NCBI RefSeq assembly: GCF_000472785.1
Contig: NZ_AXAL01000027.1
Coordinates: 42,517-106,516 of the forward strand
Length of the DNA: 64,000 nucleotides
From: Mesorhizobium loti CJ3sym
Lineage (GTDB): Bacteria; Pseudomonadota; Alphaproteobacteria; Rhizobiales; Rhizobiaceae
Direction of reading: 5' to 3'
Both the position numbers and the translations under genes were made by a program. Below the pieces are notes generated by a model. The model did not search any database, was not told where the DNA came from, and saw only the letters and a list, made by a program, of their open reading frames with translations. This document shows, piece by piece, positions 8,821-17,524 of the stretch (position 1 is its first letter; each line of letters begins with the position of its first letter).

Positions 8821-8837
8821 CTAGACACATATGTACA
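8821..8837. promoter_or_regulatory. Putative TetR operator, copy 2 (upstream of the demethylase gene)
   Basis: CTAGACACATATGTACA matches 15 of 17 positions of the motif at 7996-8012, and its centre ACATATGT is a perfect palindrome. It lies 45 bases before the ATG at 8882, where a bound repressor would block the promoter of the demethylase-sox genes. Confidence 0.55.
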
Positions 8838-8881
8838 ATGCCGTTAGGGTGCGCCGTCATGATCTGACGGAGTGCGGCAGA

Positions 8882-11293
8882 ATGAAATCGCAATACAGGG
8901 CGATCGTTATCGGCGGCGGCGTGGTTGGGGCCTCGGTGCTCTATCATCTGGCGAAGTTCGGCTGGAGCGATGTCGCGCTGATCGAACGCGAGGTGCTGAC
9001 CGCGGGGTCGAGCTGGCACGCGGCCGGCGGCTTTCATGCGCTCAATGCCGACCCCAACATCGCTGCGCTGCAGGCCTATACGATCGATCTGCTGTCGGAG
9101 GTCGAAGAGGAATCCGGCCAGAACATCGGCATGCACATGACCGGCGGGATCTCGGTTGCGTCGGCACCGGAGCGATGGGAATGGTTGAAGGCCTCCTACC
9201 GCATTTTTCAGACCATGGGCATAGACGATGTCCATCTGGTCGGCGTCGACGAGATCAAGCAGCGCTGCCCGATCCTCAACACCGACGGCATGCTGGGCGG
9301 CCTCTATGCCGCGCGCGAAGGCCATATCGACCCTTCGGGCGTCGTCCATGCTTATGCCAAGGCGGCACGGAAACGCGGTGCCGACATCATCGAGCACAAT
9401 CACGTGCTGGAGCTCAACCGCCGCGCCGACGGCAGCTGGGACGTGGTCACCGAGAAGGGCACTGTGGTTGCCGAGCACGTCGTCAATGCCGGCGGCCTGT
9501 GGGCCAAGCAGGTCGGCCGCATGGCCGGCATCGACCTGCCCGTTTCGCCGATGGAGCATCATTATCTCGTCACCGAGGCGCTGCCCGAGATCCAGGCGCT
9601 CGACCGGGAACTGCCGCTGATCGTCGACCTCGAAGGCTTCACCTACATGCGCCAGGAGCAGAAGGGCCTGCTGCTCGGCATCTACGAGATCAACCACAAG
9701 CACTGGAACATGGACGGCGCGCCGTGGGACTACGGCATCGAACTGATCCAGGAAGACACTGATCGCATCGCCGACGAACTGGCGCTCGGCTTCAGCCGCT
9801 ACCCCTGCCTGGAAACAGCCGGCATCAAGCGCTGGGTGAACGGCGCCTTCACCTTCTCGCCGGACGGCAATCCGCTGGTTGGCCCGGTGCGCGGCGTTCC
9901 CAATTACTGGGTGGCCTGCGGCGTCATGGCCGGCTTCCTGCAAGGCGGCGGCGTCGGCAAGTCGCTGGCCGAGTGGATGATCCATGGCGAGCCGGAGGCC
10001 AACGTCTACGGCATGGACATTGCCCGCTACGGCGACTTCGCCTCCAACCGCGAATACATCAAACAGACGACCGGGCAGTTCTATTCGCGCCGCTTCGTCA
10101 TGAGTTACCCCAACGAGCAATTGCCGGCGGGGCGTCCGCTGAAGACCGGAGGCGCGCATGACGCCATGGATGCGGCCGGCGCCCGCTGGGGCAGTTCCTG
10201 GGGCATGGAAGTGCCGCTTTATTTCGCGCCGCAAGGTTTCGTCGAAACACCGACGCTGAAGCGCTCCAACGCCTTCGAGATCGTCGCCCAGGAATGCCGC
10301 AAGGTGCGCGAAGGCGTCGGCCTGCTCGATATATCAGCCTTCTCACGCTACGAGATCAGCGGGCCGCAGGCGGCAGCCTGGCTCGACGGGCTGCTTGCCT
10401 GTGCCTTGCCCAGGCCGGGCCGAGCAAAACTCGCGCCGATGCTGGGCGAGAACGGCAAGCTCAAGGGCGATCTCACCGTCTTCAACTGGGGCGATGGCTC
10501 CTGGTGGATCATGGGGTCCTATTATCTGCGGCAATGGCACATGCGCTGGTTCGAACAGCATCTCGCCGACGGCGTTGCCGTGCGCGACATTTCGGACGCG
10601 GTCGGCGGCTTTTCGCTCGCCGGCCCCAATGCGCGCCGTCTGCTCGAAAGGCTGACGCATCAGGATGTCTCGCACCAAGCCTTCGGCTTCCTCGCCTGCG
10701 GGACGCTGGATGTTGGCCTCGTGCGGGCCAAGGTCGGGCGGCTCTCGGTCATCGGTGAGCTCGGCTACGAGATCCATTGCCAGGCCAATGAGCATGCGGG
10801 CCTCCGCCGCGCGCTGCTTGCGGCAGGCAGCGACCTCGGCATTGCCGAATACGGTTTTGGCGCGGTCAATTCGCTGCGGCTCGAAAAGAGTTTTGGCATC
10901 TGGTCGCGCGAGTTCACGCAGGATTATACGCCTGATGAGACCGGCATGGACCGCTGGATCGCCTTGGACAAGGGTGACTTCATCGGCCGCGAGGCCGCTC
11001 TGAAAGAGCAAAAGGCCGGCTCGAGGCGAACGCTGGTGACGCTCGAAGTTAACGCCATGGATGCCGACGCCAGCGGCTACGAGCCTGTCTGGAGCAGAGG
11101 CAAGCTTGCCGGCTTCGTCACCTCCGGCGGTTATGGCCACACGGTCGGCAAAAGCCTTGCCATGGCGCTGGTCGATCGCGATGCGGCCGGTATCGATACC
11201 GAGTTGACAACCCATATCGTCGGCGTCGAAAGAGGTGCGCGCGTCATCGCTTCGTCGCCTTACGATCCAGCGGGCAAGGCGATGCGGGCATGA
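8882..11293 (+). CDS. Dimethylglycine/sarcosine dehydrogenase-like FAD oxidoreductase with GcvT domains
   Basis: 803 residues with the architecture of dimethylglycine dehydrogenase. A DAO/FAD domain occupies about residues 1-370 (AIVIGGGVVGASVLYHLA), then a linker FAO_M domain, then GcvT aminomethyltransferase-like domains to the C-terminus. Residue His46 in the segment SSWHAAGG corresponds to the His that carries covalent FAD in known members. The enzyme oxidatively removes an N-methyl group and passes the one-carbon unit to tetrahydrofolate. ATG 8882 is chosen because the FAD motif follows at once; an in-frame ATG at 8831 lies inside the candidate operator. The sox genes follow 37 bases after its stop, so dimethylglycine to sarcosine to glycine is the likely route. 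The exact substrate is inferred. Confidence 0.85.
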   Translation: MKSQYRAIVIGGGVVGASVLYHLAKFGWSDVALIEREVLTAGSSWHAAGGFHALNADPNIAALQAYTIDLLSEVEEESGQNIGMHMTGGISVASAPERWEWLKASYRIFQTMGIDDVHLVGVDEIKQRCPILNTDGMLGGLYAAREGHIDPSGVVHAYAKAARKRGADIIEHNHVLELNRRADGSWDVVTEKGTVVAEHVVNAGGLWAKQVGRMAGIDLPVSPMEHHYLVTEALPEIQALDRELPLIVDLEGFTYMRQEQKGLLLGIYEINHKHWNMDGAPWDYGIELIQEDTDRIADELALGFSRYPCLETAGIKRWVNGAFTFSPDGNPLVGPVRGVPNYWVACGVMAGFLQGGGVGKSLAEWMIHGEPEANVYGMDIARYGDFASNREYIKQTTGQFYSRRFVMSYPNEQLPAGRPLKTGGAHDAMDAAGARWGSSWGMEVPLYFAPQGFVETPTLKRSNAFEIVAQECRKVREGVGLLDISAFSRYEISGPQAAAWLDGLLACALPRPGRAKLAPMLGENGKLKGDLTVFNWGDGSWWIMGSYYLRQWHMRWFEQHLADGVAVRDISDAVGGFSLAGPNARRLLERLTHQDVSHQAFGFLACGTLDVGLVRAKVGRLSVIGELGYEIHCQANEHAGLRRALLAAGSDLGIAEYGFGAVNSLRLEKSFGIWSREFTQDYTPDETGMDRWIALDKGDFIGREAALKEQKAGSRRTLVTLEVNAMDADASGYEPVWSRGKLAGFVTSGGYGHTVGKSLAMALVDRDAAGIDTELTTHIVGVERGARVIASSPYDPAGKAMRA

Positions 11294-11330
11294 CCCATCG
11301 AACCGGTGCCACCCCGCGGAAGACCATGCC

Positions 11331-12584
11331 ATGACCCGACGCTATTCCGCACTGTCGTTGTTCAAGGAGGGCCTGGCCGGCCAAACCGGCTGGAAGCAGG
11401 CCTGGCGCTCGCCCGAGCCGAAGCCGGCCTATGACGCGATCGTCATCGGCGGCGGCGGCCATGGGCTGGCGACGGCCTATTACCTGGCCAGGAACCATGG
11501 CATCGCCAGGGTCGCCGTGCTGGAAAAAGGCTGGATCGGCGGCGGCAACACCGGCCGAAACACCACCGTGGTGCGCTCCAACTATTATTATCCGGAAAGC
11601 GTCGAACTCTACGGGCTGGCGCACCGGCTCTATGAGGGCCTGTCGAAGGATCTGAACTACAACGTCATGCTGTCGCAGCGCGGCATGGTCAATCTTTGCC
11701 ATTCCACCGCCGAGATGGAAGTGGGCGCTCGCACCGTCAACGCGATGCAGATCAATGGCATCGATGCCGAGCTGTTCTCGCCCGAGGATGTGCGGCGCGT
11801 GGCGCCGATCTATAATTTCTCCCCGGATGCACGTTTCCCCGTCTTCGGCGGCATCTGGCAGGGCCGCGCCGGAACAGCGCGCCACGACGCGGTCGCCTGG
11901 GGGTATGCACGGGCGGCGAGCCGGCTTGGCGTCGACATCATCCAGAATTGCGAGATCACCGATTTCGTCATCGAGGGCGGTCGCTGCCGCGGTGTCCAGA
12001 CGACGCGCGGCACGATCCGCGCGGACCGTATCGGCATGGCGGTAGCCGGACATTCCTCGGTGCTTGCCGCCAAGGCCGGCTTCCGGCTGCCGATCAATTC
12101 CTATGCGCTGCAGGCCTGCGTGTCCGAGCCGGTCAAGCCAATCCTCGATACGGTGGTGTTGTCACCCGGCACCGGCGTCTATGTCAGCCAGTCCGACAAG
12201 GGCGAGATCGTCATCGGCGGCGGGCTCGACCGCATCCCGTCCTATGCGCAGCGCGGCAATCTGCCGACGCTGGAGACGGTGATCGCCGGCCTGCTGGAAA
12301 TGTTTCCGATCTTCGGCCAGTTGAAACTGATGCGGCAATGGGCGGGCATTGTCGATGTCGTGCCGGACTCCTCGCCGATCATCGGTCCCTCGCCGCTGCC
12401 CAACCTGTTCCTCAATTGCGGCTGGGGCACGGGTGGCTTCAAGGCCATTCCCGCCGGCGGCACGCTGCTGGCGAACCTGCTGGCGACCGGCAAGCACAAC
12501 GACATCAGCCGTCCCTTTGATCTCGATCGCTTCGCCACCGGGCGGCTGATCGACGAAGCGGCCGGCTCCGGCATCGCGCACTGA
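11331..12584 (+). CDS. soxB: Sarcosine oxidase, beta subunit
   Basis: 417 residues, the usual SoxB length. The FAD Rossmann motif AIVIGGGGHGLATAYYLA is near residues 36-53. The block GTARHDAVAWGYARA places His185 at the position where heterotetrameric sarcosine oxidase carries covalent FMN. Together with the alpha, delta and gamma subunits it oxidises sarcosine to glycine, with the methyl group leaving as formaldehyde or methylene-tetrahydrofolate. The ATG at 11331 is preferred over upstream in-frame starts because it follows the stop of the demethylase gene and matches family N-termini. It is the first of four clustered sox genes; soxD starts 21 bases after its stop. Confidence 0.93.
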   Translation: MTRRYSALSLFKEGLAGQTGWKQAWRSPEPKPAYDAIVIGGGGHGLATAYYLARNHGIARVAVLEKGWIGGGNTGRNTTVVRSNYYYPESVELYGLAHRLYEGLSKDLNYNVMLSQRGMVNLCHSTAEMEVGARTVNAMQINGIDAELFSPEDVRRVAPIYNFSPDARFPVFGGIWQGRAGTARHDAVAWGYARAASRLGVDIIQNCEITDFVIEGGRCRGVQTTRGTIRADRIGMAVAGHSSVLAAKAGFRLPINSYALQACVSEPVKPILDTVVLSPGTGVYVSQSDKGEIVIGGGLDRIPSYAQRGNLPTLETVIAGLLEMFPIFGQLKLMRQWAGIVDVVPDSSPIIGPSPLPNLFLNCGWGTGGFKAIPAGGTLLANLLATGKHNDISRPFDLDRFATGRLIDEAAGSGIAH

Positions 12585-12605
12585 GACAGAGAACCCGAGG
12601 CAATC

Positions 12606-12872
12606 ATGCAGCTCTTCCCTTGCCCGTTCTGCGGCCCGCGCGACGAGACCGAATTCCACTATGGCGGTGATGCGGGCAATGCCAGGCCCGATGGAGCGGA
12701 CGTGCCTATCGACCGCTGGGCCGGATATCTCTACCTGCGCGGCAATCCGAAGGGCAGCGCGCATGAAATCTGGGTCCACATGACTTGTGGTGAGTTCTTC
12801 GTCATGGAACGCGACACTGTCACGCACAAGGTGCTGTCCTCGGCAGCCCTTGGCGGGGAGCACGCCGCGTGA
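12606..12872 (+). CDS. soxD: Sarcosine oxidase, delta subunit
   Basis: An 88-residue small subunit of heterotetrameric sarcosine oxidase. Cys6 and Cys9 (CPFCG) with His58 and Cys61 (HMTCGEF) match the zinc-binding positions of the delta subunit. The subunit is structural and is needed for holoenzyme assembly. Its stop overlaps the GTG start of soxA in the four-base sequence GTGA, which indicates translational coupling and fixes the soxA start. Confidence 0.93.
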   Translation: MQLFPCPFCGPRDETEFHYGGDAGNARPDGADVPIDRWAGYLYLRGNPKGSAHEIWVHMTCGEFFVMERDTVTHKVLSSAALGGEHAA

Positions 12873-15754
12873 CCGCCTCGCGTCTCACCACAGGCGGCAG
12901 CGCCATCGACCGCTCACGCCCGATCCGCTTCAACTTTGACGGCACGACTGTGCAGGGTTTTGCCGGCGATACCATTGCTTCGGCGCTGCTGGCCAACGAT
13001 GTCGCGGTCGTCGGCCGCAGCTTCAAATACCACCGGCCGCGCGGCATCTGGGGTGCCGGCGTCGAGGAGCCGAACGCACTGGTCGATGTCGGCGGCCCAC
13101 AGGCGACGCCGAACACGCGGGCCACGACCGAGCCCGCTCGCGACGGGCTGGTGGCGAAAAGCGTCAACGCCACGCCCAATGCGCTGGCCGACCGCAACGC
13201 CTTCCTCGATCGTTTCTCGCGCTTCATTCCGGCGGCGTTCTACTACAAGACCTTCATGTGGCCGGACTGGCATATGTTCGAGCCGCGCATCCGCGCCATG
13301 GCCGGGCTGGGCAAGGTCGACACCGACTGGACCTCGCCGGGTACGGCGGACCAGATCAACCATCATTGCGACGTGCTGGTGGTGGGCGCAGGGCCGGCCG
13401 GACTGGCGGCGGCCAGGATGGCGGCCGGCGCCGGCCTGTCCGTCACGCTGGTGGACGATCAGCGGAACCCGGGCGGATCGCTCGGCCACCGCGCTGGTGA
13501 GATCGACGGCAAGCCGGCGGCCGTCTGGATCGAGGAGACGGTTGCGGAGCTTGCCGCCGGTGGCCATCTGATCCTGCCTTCGACCACCGCCTTCGGCATT
13601 TACGACCACAATCTTGTCGGGCTGAACCAGCGTCATCTCGACCGCCGGCGCGACACGCTGTGGCGGGTCAGGCCACGCCAGATCGTGCTGGCGACCGGCG
13701 CCATCGAGCGGCCGCTGCCCTTCGCCAACAACGACCTGCCGGGCATCCTGTCGGCGGATGCAGCGCTTGCCTATCTCAGGCGCCATGCCGTGCTCGTCGG
13801 CCGCCGCATCGTCGTCGCGACCAACAATGATAGCGCCTATGAGGTTGCGAGCGCGCTCGCGGAGGCCGGAGCCGATGTCACGCTGGTCGATATCAGGCGT
13901 GACGGCACGCCCGACACGCCAGCCAAGGTGCGGCTTGTCAAAGGACGGGCGCTTGCCGCCGCCAACGGCAAACTGCGCGTCGGGGGCGTAACGCTGGATG
14001 ACGGCACCAGGCTCGACGCCGATTGCGTGCTGGTCTCGGGCGGCTGTACACCGACCATTCATCTGTTCGGCCAGGCCAAGGGCAAGCTCACATGGAGCGA
14101 GGCGCGTGCTGCCTTCCTGCCGGGCGATCCTGTCGACGGCATTTCGGTCGCTGGCGCTGCGGCCGGCGCAGTCTCCTTGTCGGAGGTGTTTGCGGGCTCG
14201 GAGAAAGCTGTTGCATCGCTCGGCCAGACGAAGGCAGCCGTGCCGCGCAGCACCGGGCCCGAGGCGACGGGCGGCATGGCAGCGGCATGGCCGCTACCCG
14301 GCTCGAAGGGGCGCATCTGGATCGACTACCAGAACGACGTGACCGTGAAGGATATCGAACTGGCGGCCCGCGAAAACTTCGTCTCCGTCGAACATCTGAA
14401 GCGCTACACGACGCTTGGCATGGCGACCGACCAAGGCAAGACCTCCAACCTGCCCGGCCTGGCGCTGATGGCCGGGATTACCGGCCGCACGGTGCCGGAG
14501 GTCGGCACCACCACCTACCGCCCGCCCTTCACGCCGGTGCCATTGGCAAGCTTTGCCGGCGCGCGCGTCGGTGAACTGATGGCGCCGGTGCGGCGGCTGC
14601 CGCTGGAGAATGTGCACCGCTCCAGCGGCGCCGTGTTCCAGGAGTATGGCGGCTGGCTGCGGCCGGCTCACTATGGTGGTCGCGACGCCGATGCGGAACG
14701 CGCCATCCAGGACGAAGCGTTGCGCGCGCGCAAATCCGTCGCGCTGTTCGACGGTTCGACGCTGGGCAAGATAGAGGTGATCGGCCCGAAGGCCGCCGAA
14801 TTCGTCGATTTCCTCTACTACAACACCATGTCGACGCTGAAACCGGGCCGCTGCCGGTACGGCTTCATGCTGTCGGAGAACGGCGTGGTCTTCGATGACG
14901 GCGTTCTGGTGCGATTGGACGAGCATCGCTTCGTCGTGTCGTGCTCGTCCTCGCATGTCACTGCTGTGCACGCCCGGTTGGAGGAATGGCGCCAGGATCG
15001 CTTCGGCCGCGATGCGGTATACATCCACAACGCAACGTCAGAGATGGCAACGCTGACCGTTTCCGGGCCGAATGCGCGGAAGCTGCTCGAAGCAGTTGGG
15101 CTCGGCCTGTCGCTCGACGATGCCGCCCTGCCACATATGACGGTGGGCCACGGCAGCTATGCCGGCAACGAAGTGCGCGTCACCCGCGTCAGTTTCACCG
15201 GTGACAGGAGTTACGAAATTTCGATCCGGGCGGATCGCGCCGAGCCGCTATGGGCGCAGCTGCGTCAGGCCGGCCAGGCTTTCGAAGCCGTTCTCATCGG
15301 ACTCGAAGCGCTGATGATCCTGCGCGCCGAGAAAGGCTTTATCGTCATCGGCAAGGACACGGACGGCACGACGCTGCCGCATGATCTCGGCAGCGAAGGA
15401 CCGCGTACCAAACGCCAGACCGAATATGTCGGCCGCCGCTCGCTGTTTACCGAGGAGGCTTCGCGAAACAACCGCATGCAGCTTGTCGGCCTGACGGTGC
15501 CGCAGGGCGAGGCGCCGTTGCCAACCGGGGCGCATGGCATAAAGCGGGAGAACGGCAAGCTGCACAGCCAGGGCTTTGTCACCTCGAGCTACCAGAGCCC
15601 GACGCTTGGCCGACCGATCGCTCTTGGCCTGATCGAGCGCGGCGCGACAAGGCATGGCGAGACGATCGAAATCCAGCATCTCGGCAAGGTGAGGAAGGCA
15701 ATGATCGCCGCGCCTTGTGCCTTCGACCCCGCAGGAGACCGGCTCAATGCGTGA
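12869..15754 (+). CDS. soxA: Sarcosine oxidase, alpha subunit
   Basis: 961 residues, close to the usual length. The N-terminal Fer2-like domain (IRFNFDGTTVQGFAGDT) is followed by an NAD-binding flavoprotein domain with LVVGAGPAGLAAARMAAGAG near residue 170 and a segment ATGAIERPLPFANNDLPGI. The last 360 residues or so form a GcvT-like folate-binding domain. The alpha subunit binds NAD+ and tetrahydrofolate and receives the methyl carbon released at the beta subunit. It starts with GTG, overlapping soxD by four bases, and its end overlaps soxG by eight bases, so the sox genes are tightly coupled. Confidence 0.93.
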   Translation: MTASRLTTGGSAIDRSRPIRFNFDGTTVQGFAGDTIASALLANDVAVVGRSFKYHRPRGIWGAGVEEPNALVDVGGPQATPNTRATTEPARDGLVAKSVNATPNALADRNAFLDRFSRFIPAAFYYKTFMWPDWHMFEPRIRAMAGLGKVDTDWTSPGTADQINHHCDVLVVGAGPAGLAAARMAAGAGLSVTLVDDQRNPGGSLGHRAGEIDGKPAAVWIEETVAELAAGGHLILPSTTAFGIYDHNLVGLNQRHLDRRRDTLWRVRPRQIVLATGAIERPLPFANNDLPGILSADAALAYLRRHAVLVGRRIVVATNNDSAYEVASALAEAGADVTLVDIRRDGTPDTPAKVRLVKGRALAAANGKLRVGGVTLDDGTRLDADCVLVSGGCTPTIHLFGQAKGKLTWSEARAAFLPGDPVDGISVAGAAAGAVSLSEVFAGSEKAVASLGQTKAAVPRSTGPEATGGMAAAWPLPGSKGRIWIDYQNDVTVKDIELAARENFVSVEHLKRYTTLGMATDQGKTSNLPGLALMAGITGRTVPEVGTTTYRPPFTPVPLASFAGARVGELMAPVRRLPLENVHRSSGAVFQEYGGWLRPAHYGGRDADAERAIQDEALRARKSVALFDGSTLGKIEVIGPKAAEFVDFLYYNTMSTLKPGRCRYGFMLSENGVVFDDGVLVRLDEHRFVVSCSSSHVTAVHARLEEWRQDRFGRDAVYIHNATSEMATLTVSGPNARKLLEAVGLGLSLDDAALPHMTVGHGSYAGNEVRVTRVSFTGDRSYEISIRADRAEPLWAQLRQAGQAFEAVLIGLEALMILRAEKGFIVIGKDTDGTTLPHDLGSEGPRTKRQTEYVGRRSLFTEEASRNNRMQLVGLTVPQGEAPLPTGAHGIKRENGKLHSQGFVTSSYQSPTLGRPIALGLIERGATRHGETIEIQHLGKVRKAMIAAPCAFDPAGDRLNA

Positions 15755-16280
15755 CCTCGCGGAAAAATGGTCTGTCGCACCGGACTGGCAGAACGCCACA
15801 ATCGATGTGCCGGGACTCAAGATAGGCTCGATCTCCGGGCTGCACCAACGTCTCGTCAGCGGCGACCTTACCGCGTGGGCCGAGGCATCCGGCTTCGATG
15901 GAACGGCGGTCGGGGCATTCGGCCCGGCCGAAGGCATACGCTACACGGTACGCCTGGCACGCGACCGGCTGCTTGCCGTGTCCACCACGCCGATCGGCAT
16001 GGCGACGGGATGGTTCCCCCAAGGGTTTGCGGTGACGGAGATCAGCGCCGGGCTGCAGGTGTTCGAGGTCGAAGGCTCGGCACTTGACGCTTTCATCGCA
16101 CGCGGGACGACGCTCGATCCCCGGCAGCCAAGCGCCAGTGCCGCGCTTTCCTTCGCCGGCATCAGCGCCATCGTCTATCGTCGTGAGCACAGGCTGCGGA
16201 TCCATGTCGATCGCGGTCTCGCAGCCTATCTCTGGACGTGGATGGAGCAGGCTGCCGGCCATATCGCGGCCGGCAAATAG
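15747..16280 (+). CDS. soxG: Sarcosine oxidase, gamma subunit
   Basis: 177 residues starting MRDLAEKWSVAPDWQ at an ATG inside the 3' end of soxA (8-base overlap). Sequence and position match the gamma subunit of heterotetrameric sarcosine oxidase, a GcvT-like structural subunit that is always less conserved than alpha, beta and delta. Its assignment rests on weak family resemblance plus gene order soxB-D-A-G. The next gene is convergent and ends only nine bases away, with no obvious terminator between them. Confidence 0.88.
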   Translation: MRDLAEKWSVAPDWQNATIDVPGLKIGSISGLHQRLVSGDLTAWAEASGFDGTAVGAFGPAEGIRYTVRLARDRLLAVSTTPIGMATGWFPQGFAVTEISAGLQVFEVEGSALDAFIARGTTLDPRQPSASAALSFAGISAIVYRREHRLRIHVDRGLAAYLWTWMEQAAGHIAAGK

Positions 16281-16289
16281 CCAGCACGT

Positions 16290-16775
16290 TCAGAGCGTGA
16301 ACGACCAGAACAGGCAGGCCAGCGTCGCGGCGGCGAAGATCACGAAGAACAGGCTGCGCAACAGCACGTTGCGGCGCAGTTCGTTCATGACGAAATGACA
16401 GCCGACAATCGCTACGGCAAACAGGAACCGCCAGTTCAGCAATGCCAGAAGAGCGCTGCCCTGGCCGAAGGCCCATCGCGCGAGAAGGCCGCCGACAATG
16501 GTGGCAAACAGCACGATCACCGTCCAGAAGATCGCGTCGGCGGCATGGGTCAGCACGATGCTGGCCGCGCGGATCGGCAGGATCATCATCAGCAGCGCGC
16601 TGAGGAAGAAGACCGCAGCCAGCGGAATGAAGGTTCCGGCATCGGCGATGCCGTCGAGGCGCTTCACCCCGATCACGCCATAGGGATAGCCGTGCCGGGC
16701 CACCGCCAGACTTAGCGCCATGAGCAAGGCGGTCAGCACGGCGACAAGTGCGAAGGTCGTGAGGGCTTTGCTCAT
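16290..16775 (-). CDS. Small integral membrane protein, unknown function
   Basis: 161 residues with about five hydrophobic segments: ALTTFALVAVLTALLMALSL, then FIPLAAVFFLSALLMMILPI, then further segments near residues 80-100, 110-130 and 140-160. I see no known domain or catalytic motif. It is the most downstream gene on the complement strand of the organosulfur block, 117 bases after the FMN reductase gene, and may be part of the same transcript or independent. I do not assign a function. Confidence 0.75.
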   Translation of the reverse strand: MSKALTTFALVAVLTALLMALSLAVARHGYPYGVIGVKRLDGIADAGTFIPLAAVFFLSALLMMILPIRAASIVLTHAADAIFWTVIVLFATIVGGLLARWAFGQGSALLALLNWRFLFAVAIVGCHFVMNELRRNVLLRSLFFVIFAAATLACLFWSFTL

Positions 16776-16892
16776 GGTGCTCCTGTCCCGGGCGAATCAG
16801 ACAGGAACAGGTTTAACCGGTGGTCGTAAATTGCACGTAAGCGAGCGTGCCGCCCGCGCGAATTTCGATCAGCGAAATCCGCTGTCGGCCTG

Positions 16893-17453
16893 CTACTCGG
16901 CAGCGACCCTGCCTGCAGAACGATTGGCCAGCACGAAGCCGACCTCGTCGACCGCTTGCGCCGCACGCTTCAGGATGGCATCGGAGCGCAGCACGCCGTC
17001 GGTGAAATCCTTGTCGGTGGCATAGACGGCGGTCGGCAGCGTGAAGGCCTCGAAGAAGCCGAACAGCGGCCGCAACTGGTGCTCGACGATCAAGGCGTGG
17101 CGCTCGCCGCCGCCGGTGGCGGTCAGCAGGATGGGCTTGCCGCGCAGTGCTGCCGGATCGATCAGGTCGAAGAAGTGCTTGAACAGACCGGTATAGCTGC
17201 CCTTGTAAGTCGGCGAGCCGACCACCAGCACATCAGCCGCGAGTATCTCGGCCAGGATCGGTTGCGCCTGGCTGTCGAGGTCGCGCGCCCACCTTGCCGT
17301 ACCCAGCGACGGGCCGACATCCTCAATGTCGTAGGTGCTTGCCGATAAGCCATGGCGCGCGGCGATGTCCCTGGTGACCAGCTCGACGAAGGCGCGCGTC
17401 TTTGACGGTCGGGTGATGTTGCCGGAGAAGCCGACGACTGTTGGGTTTGACAT
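16893..17453 (-). CDS. NAD(P)H-dependent FMN reductase, MsuE/SsuE-like
   Basis: 186 residues with a flavodoxin-like fold. It begins SNPTVVGFSGNITRPSKTRA, has the FMN-binding GSPTYKGSYTGLFKHFFDL block near residue 85, and GERHALIVEHQLRPLFGFF later. It would supply reduced FMN to the two-component monooxygenases SfnG and SsuD encoded upstream on the same strand. The start at 17453 is chosen because a strong AAAGAGAG ribosome-binding site precedes it; an ATG at 17477 in the same frame has none. A 7-bp G+C-rich hairpin (17496-17512) separates it from the acyl-CoA-dehydrogenase-like gene. Confidence 0.88.
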   Translation of the reverse strand: MSNPTVVGFSGNITRPSKTRAFVELVTRDIAARHGLSASTYDIEDVGPSLGTARWARDLDSQAQPILAEILAADVLVVGSPTYKGSYTGLFKHFFDLIDPAALRGKPILLTATGGGERHALIVEHQLRPLFGFFEAFTLPTAVYATDKDFTDGVLRSDAILKRAAQAVDEVGFVLANRSAGRVAAE

Positions 17454-17524
17454 GGTGACTGGGCTCTCTTTGGTCATGATGGTCGAAATCTTGAAGGGCG
17501 GGCCACCCGCCCGCCGGTGTGAAA

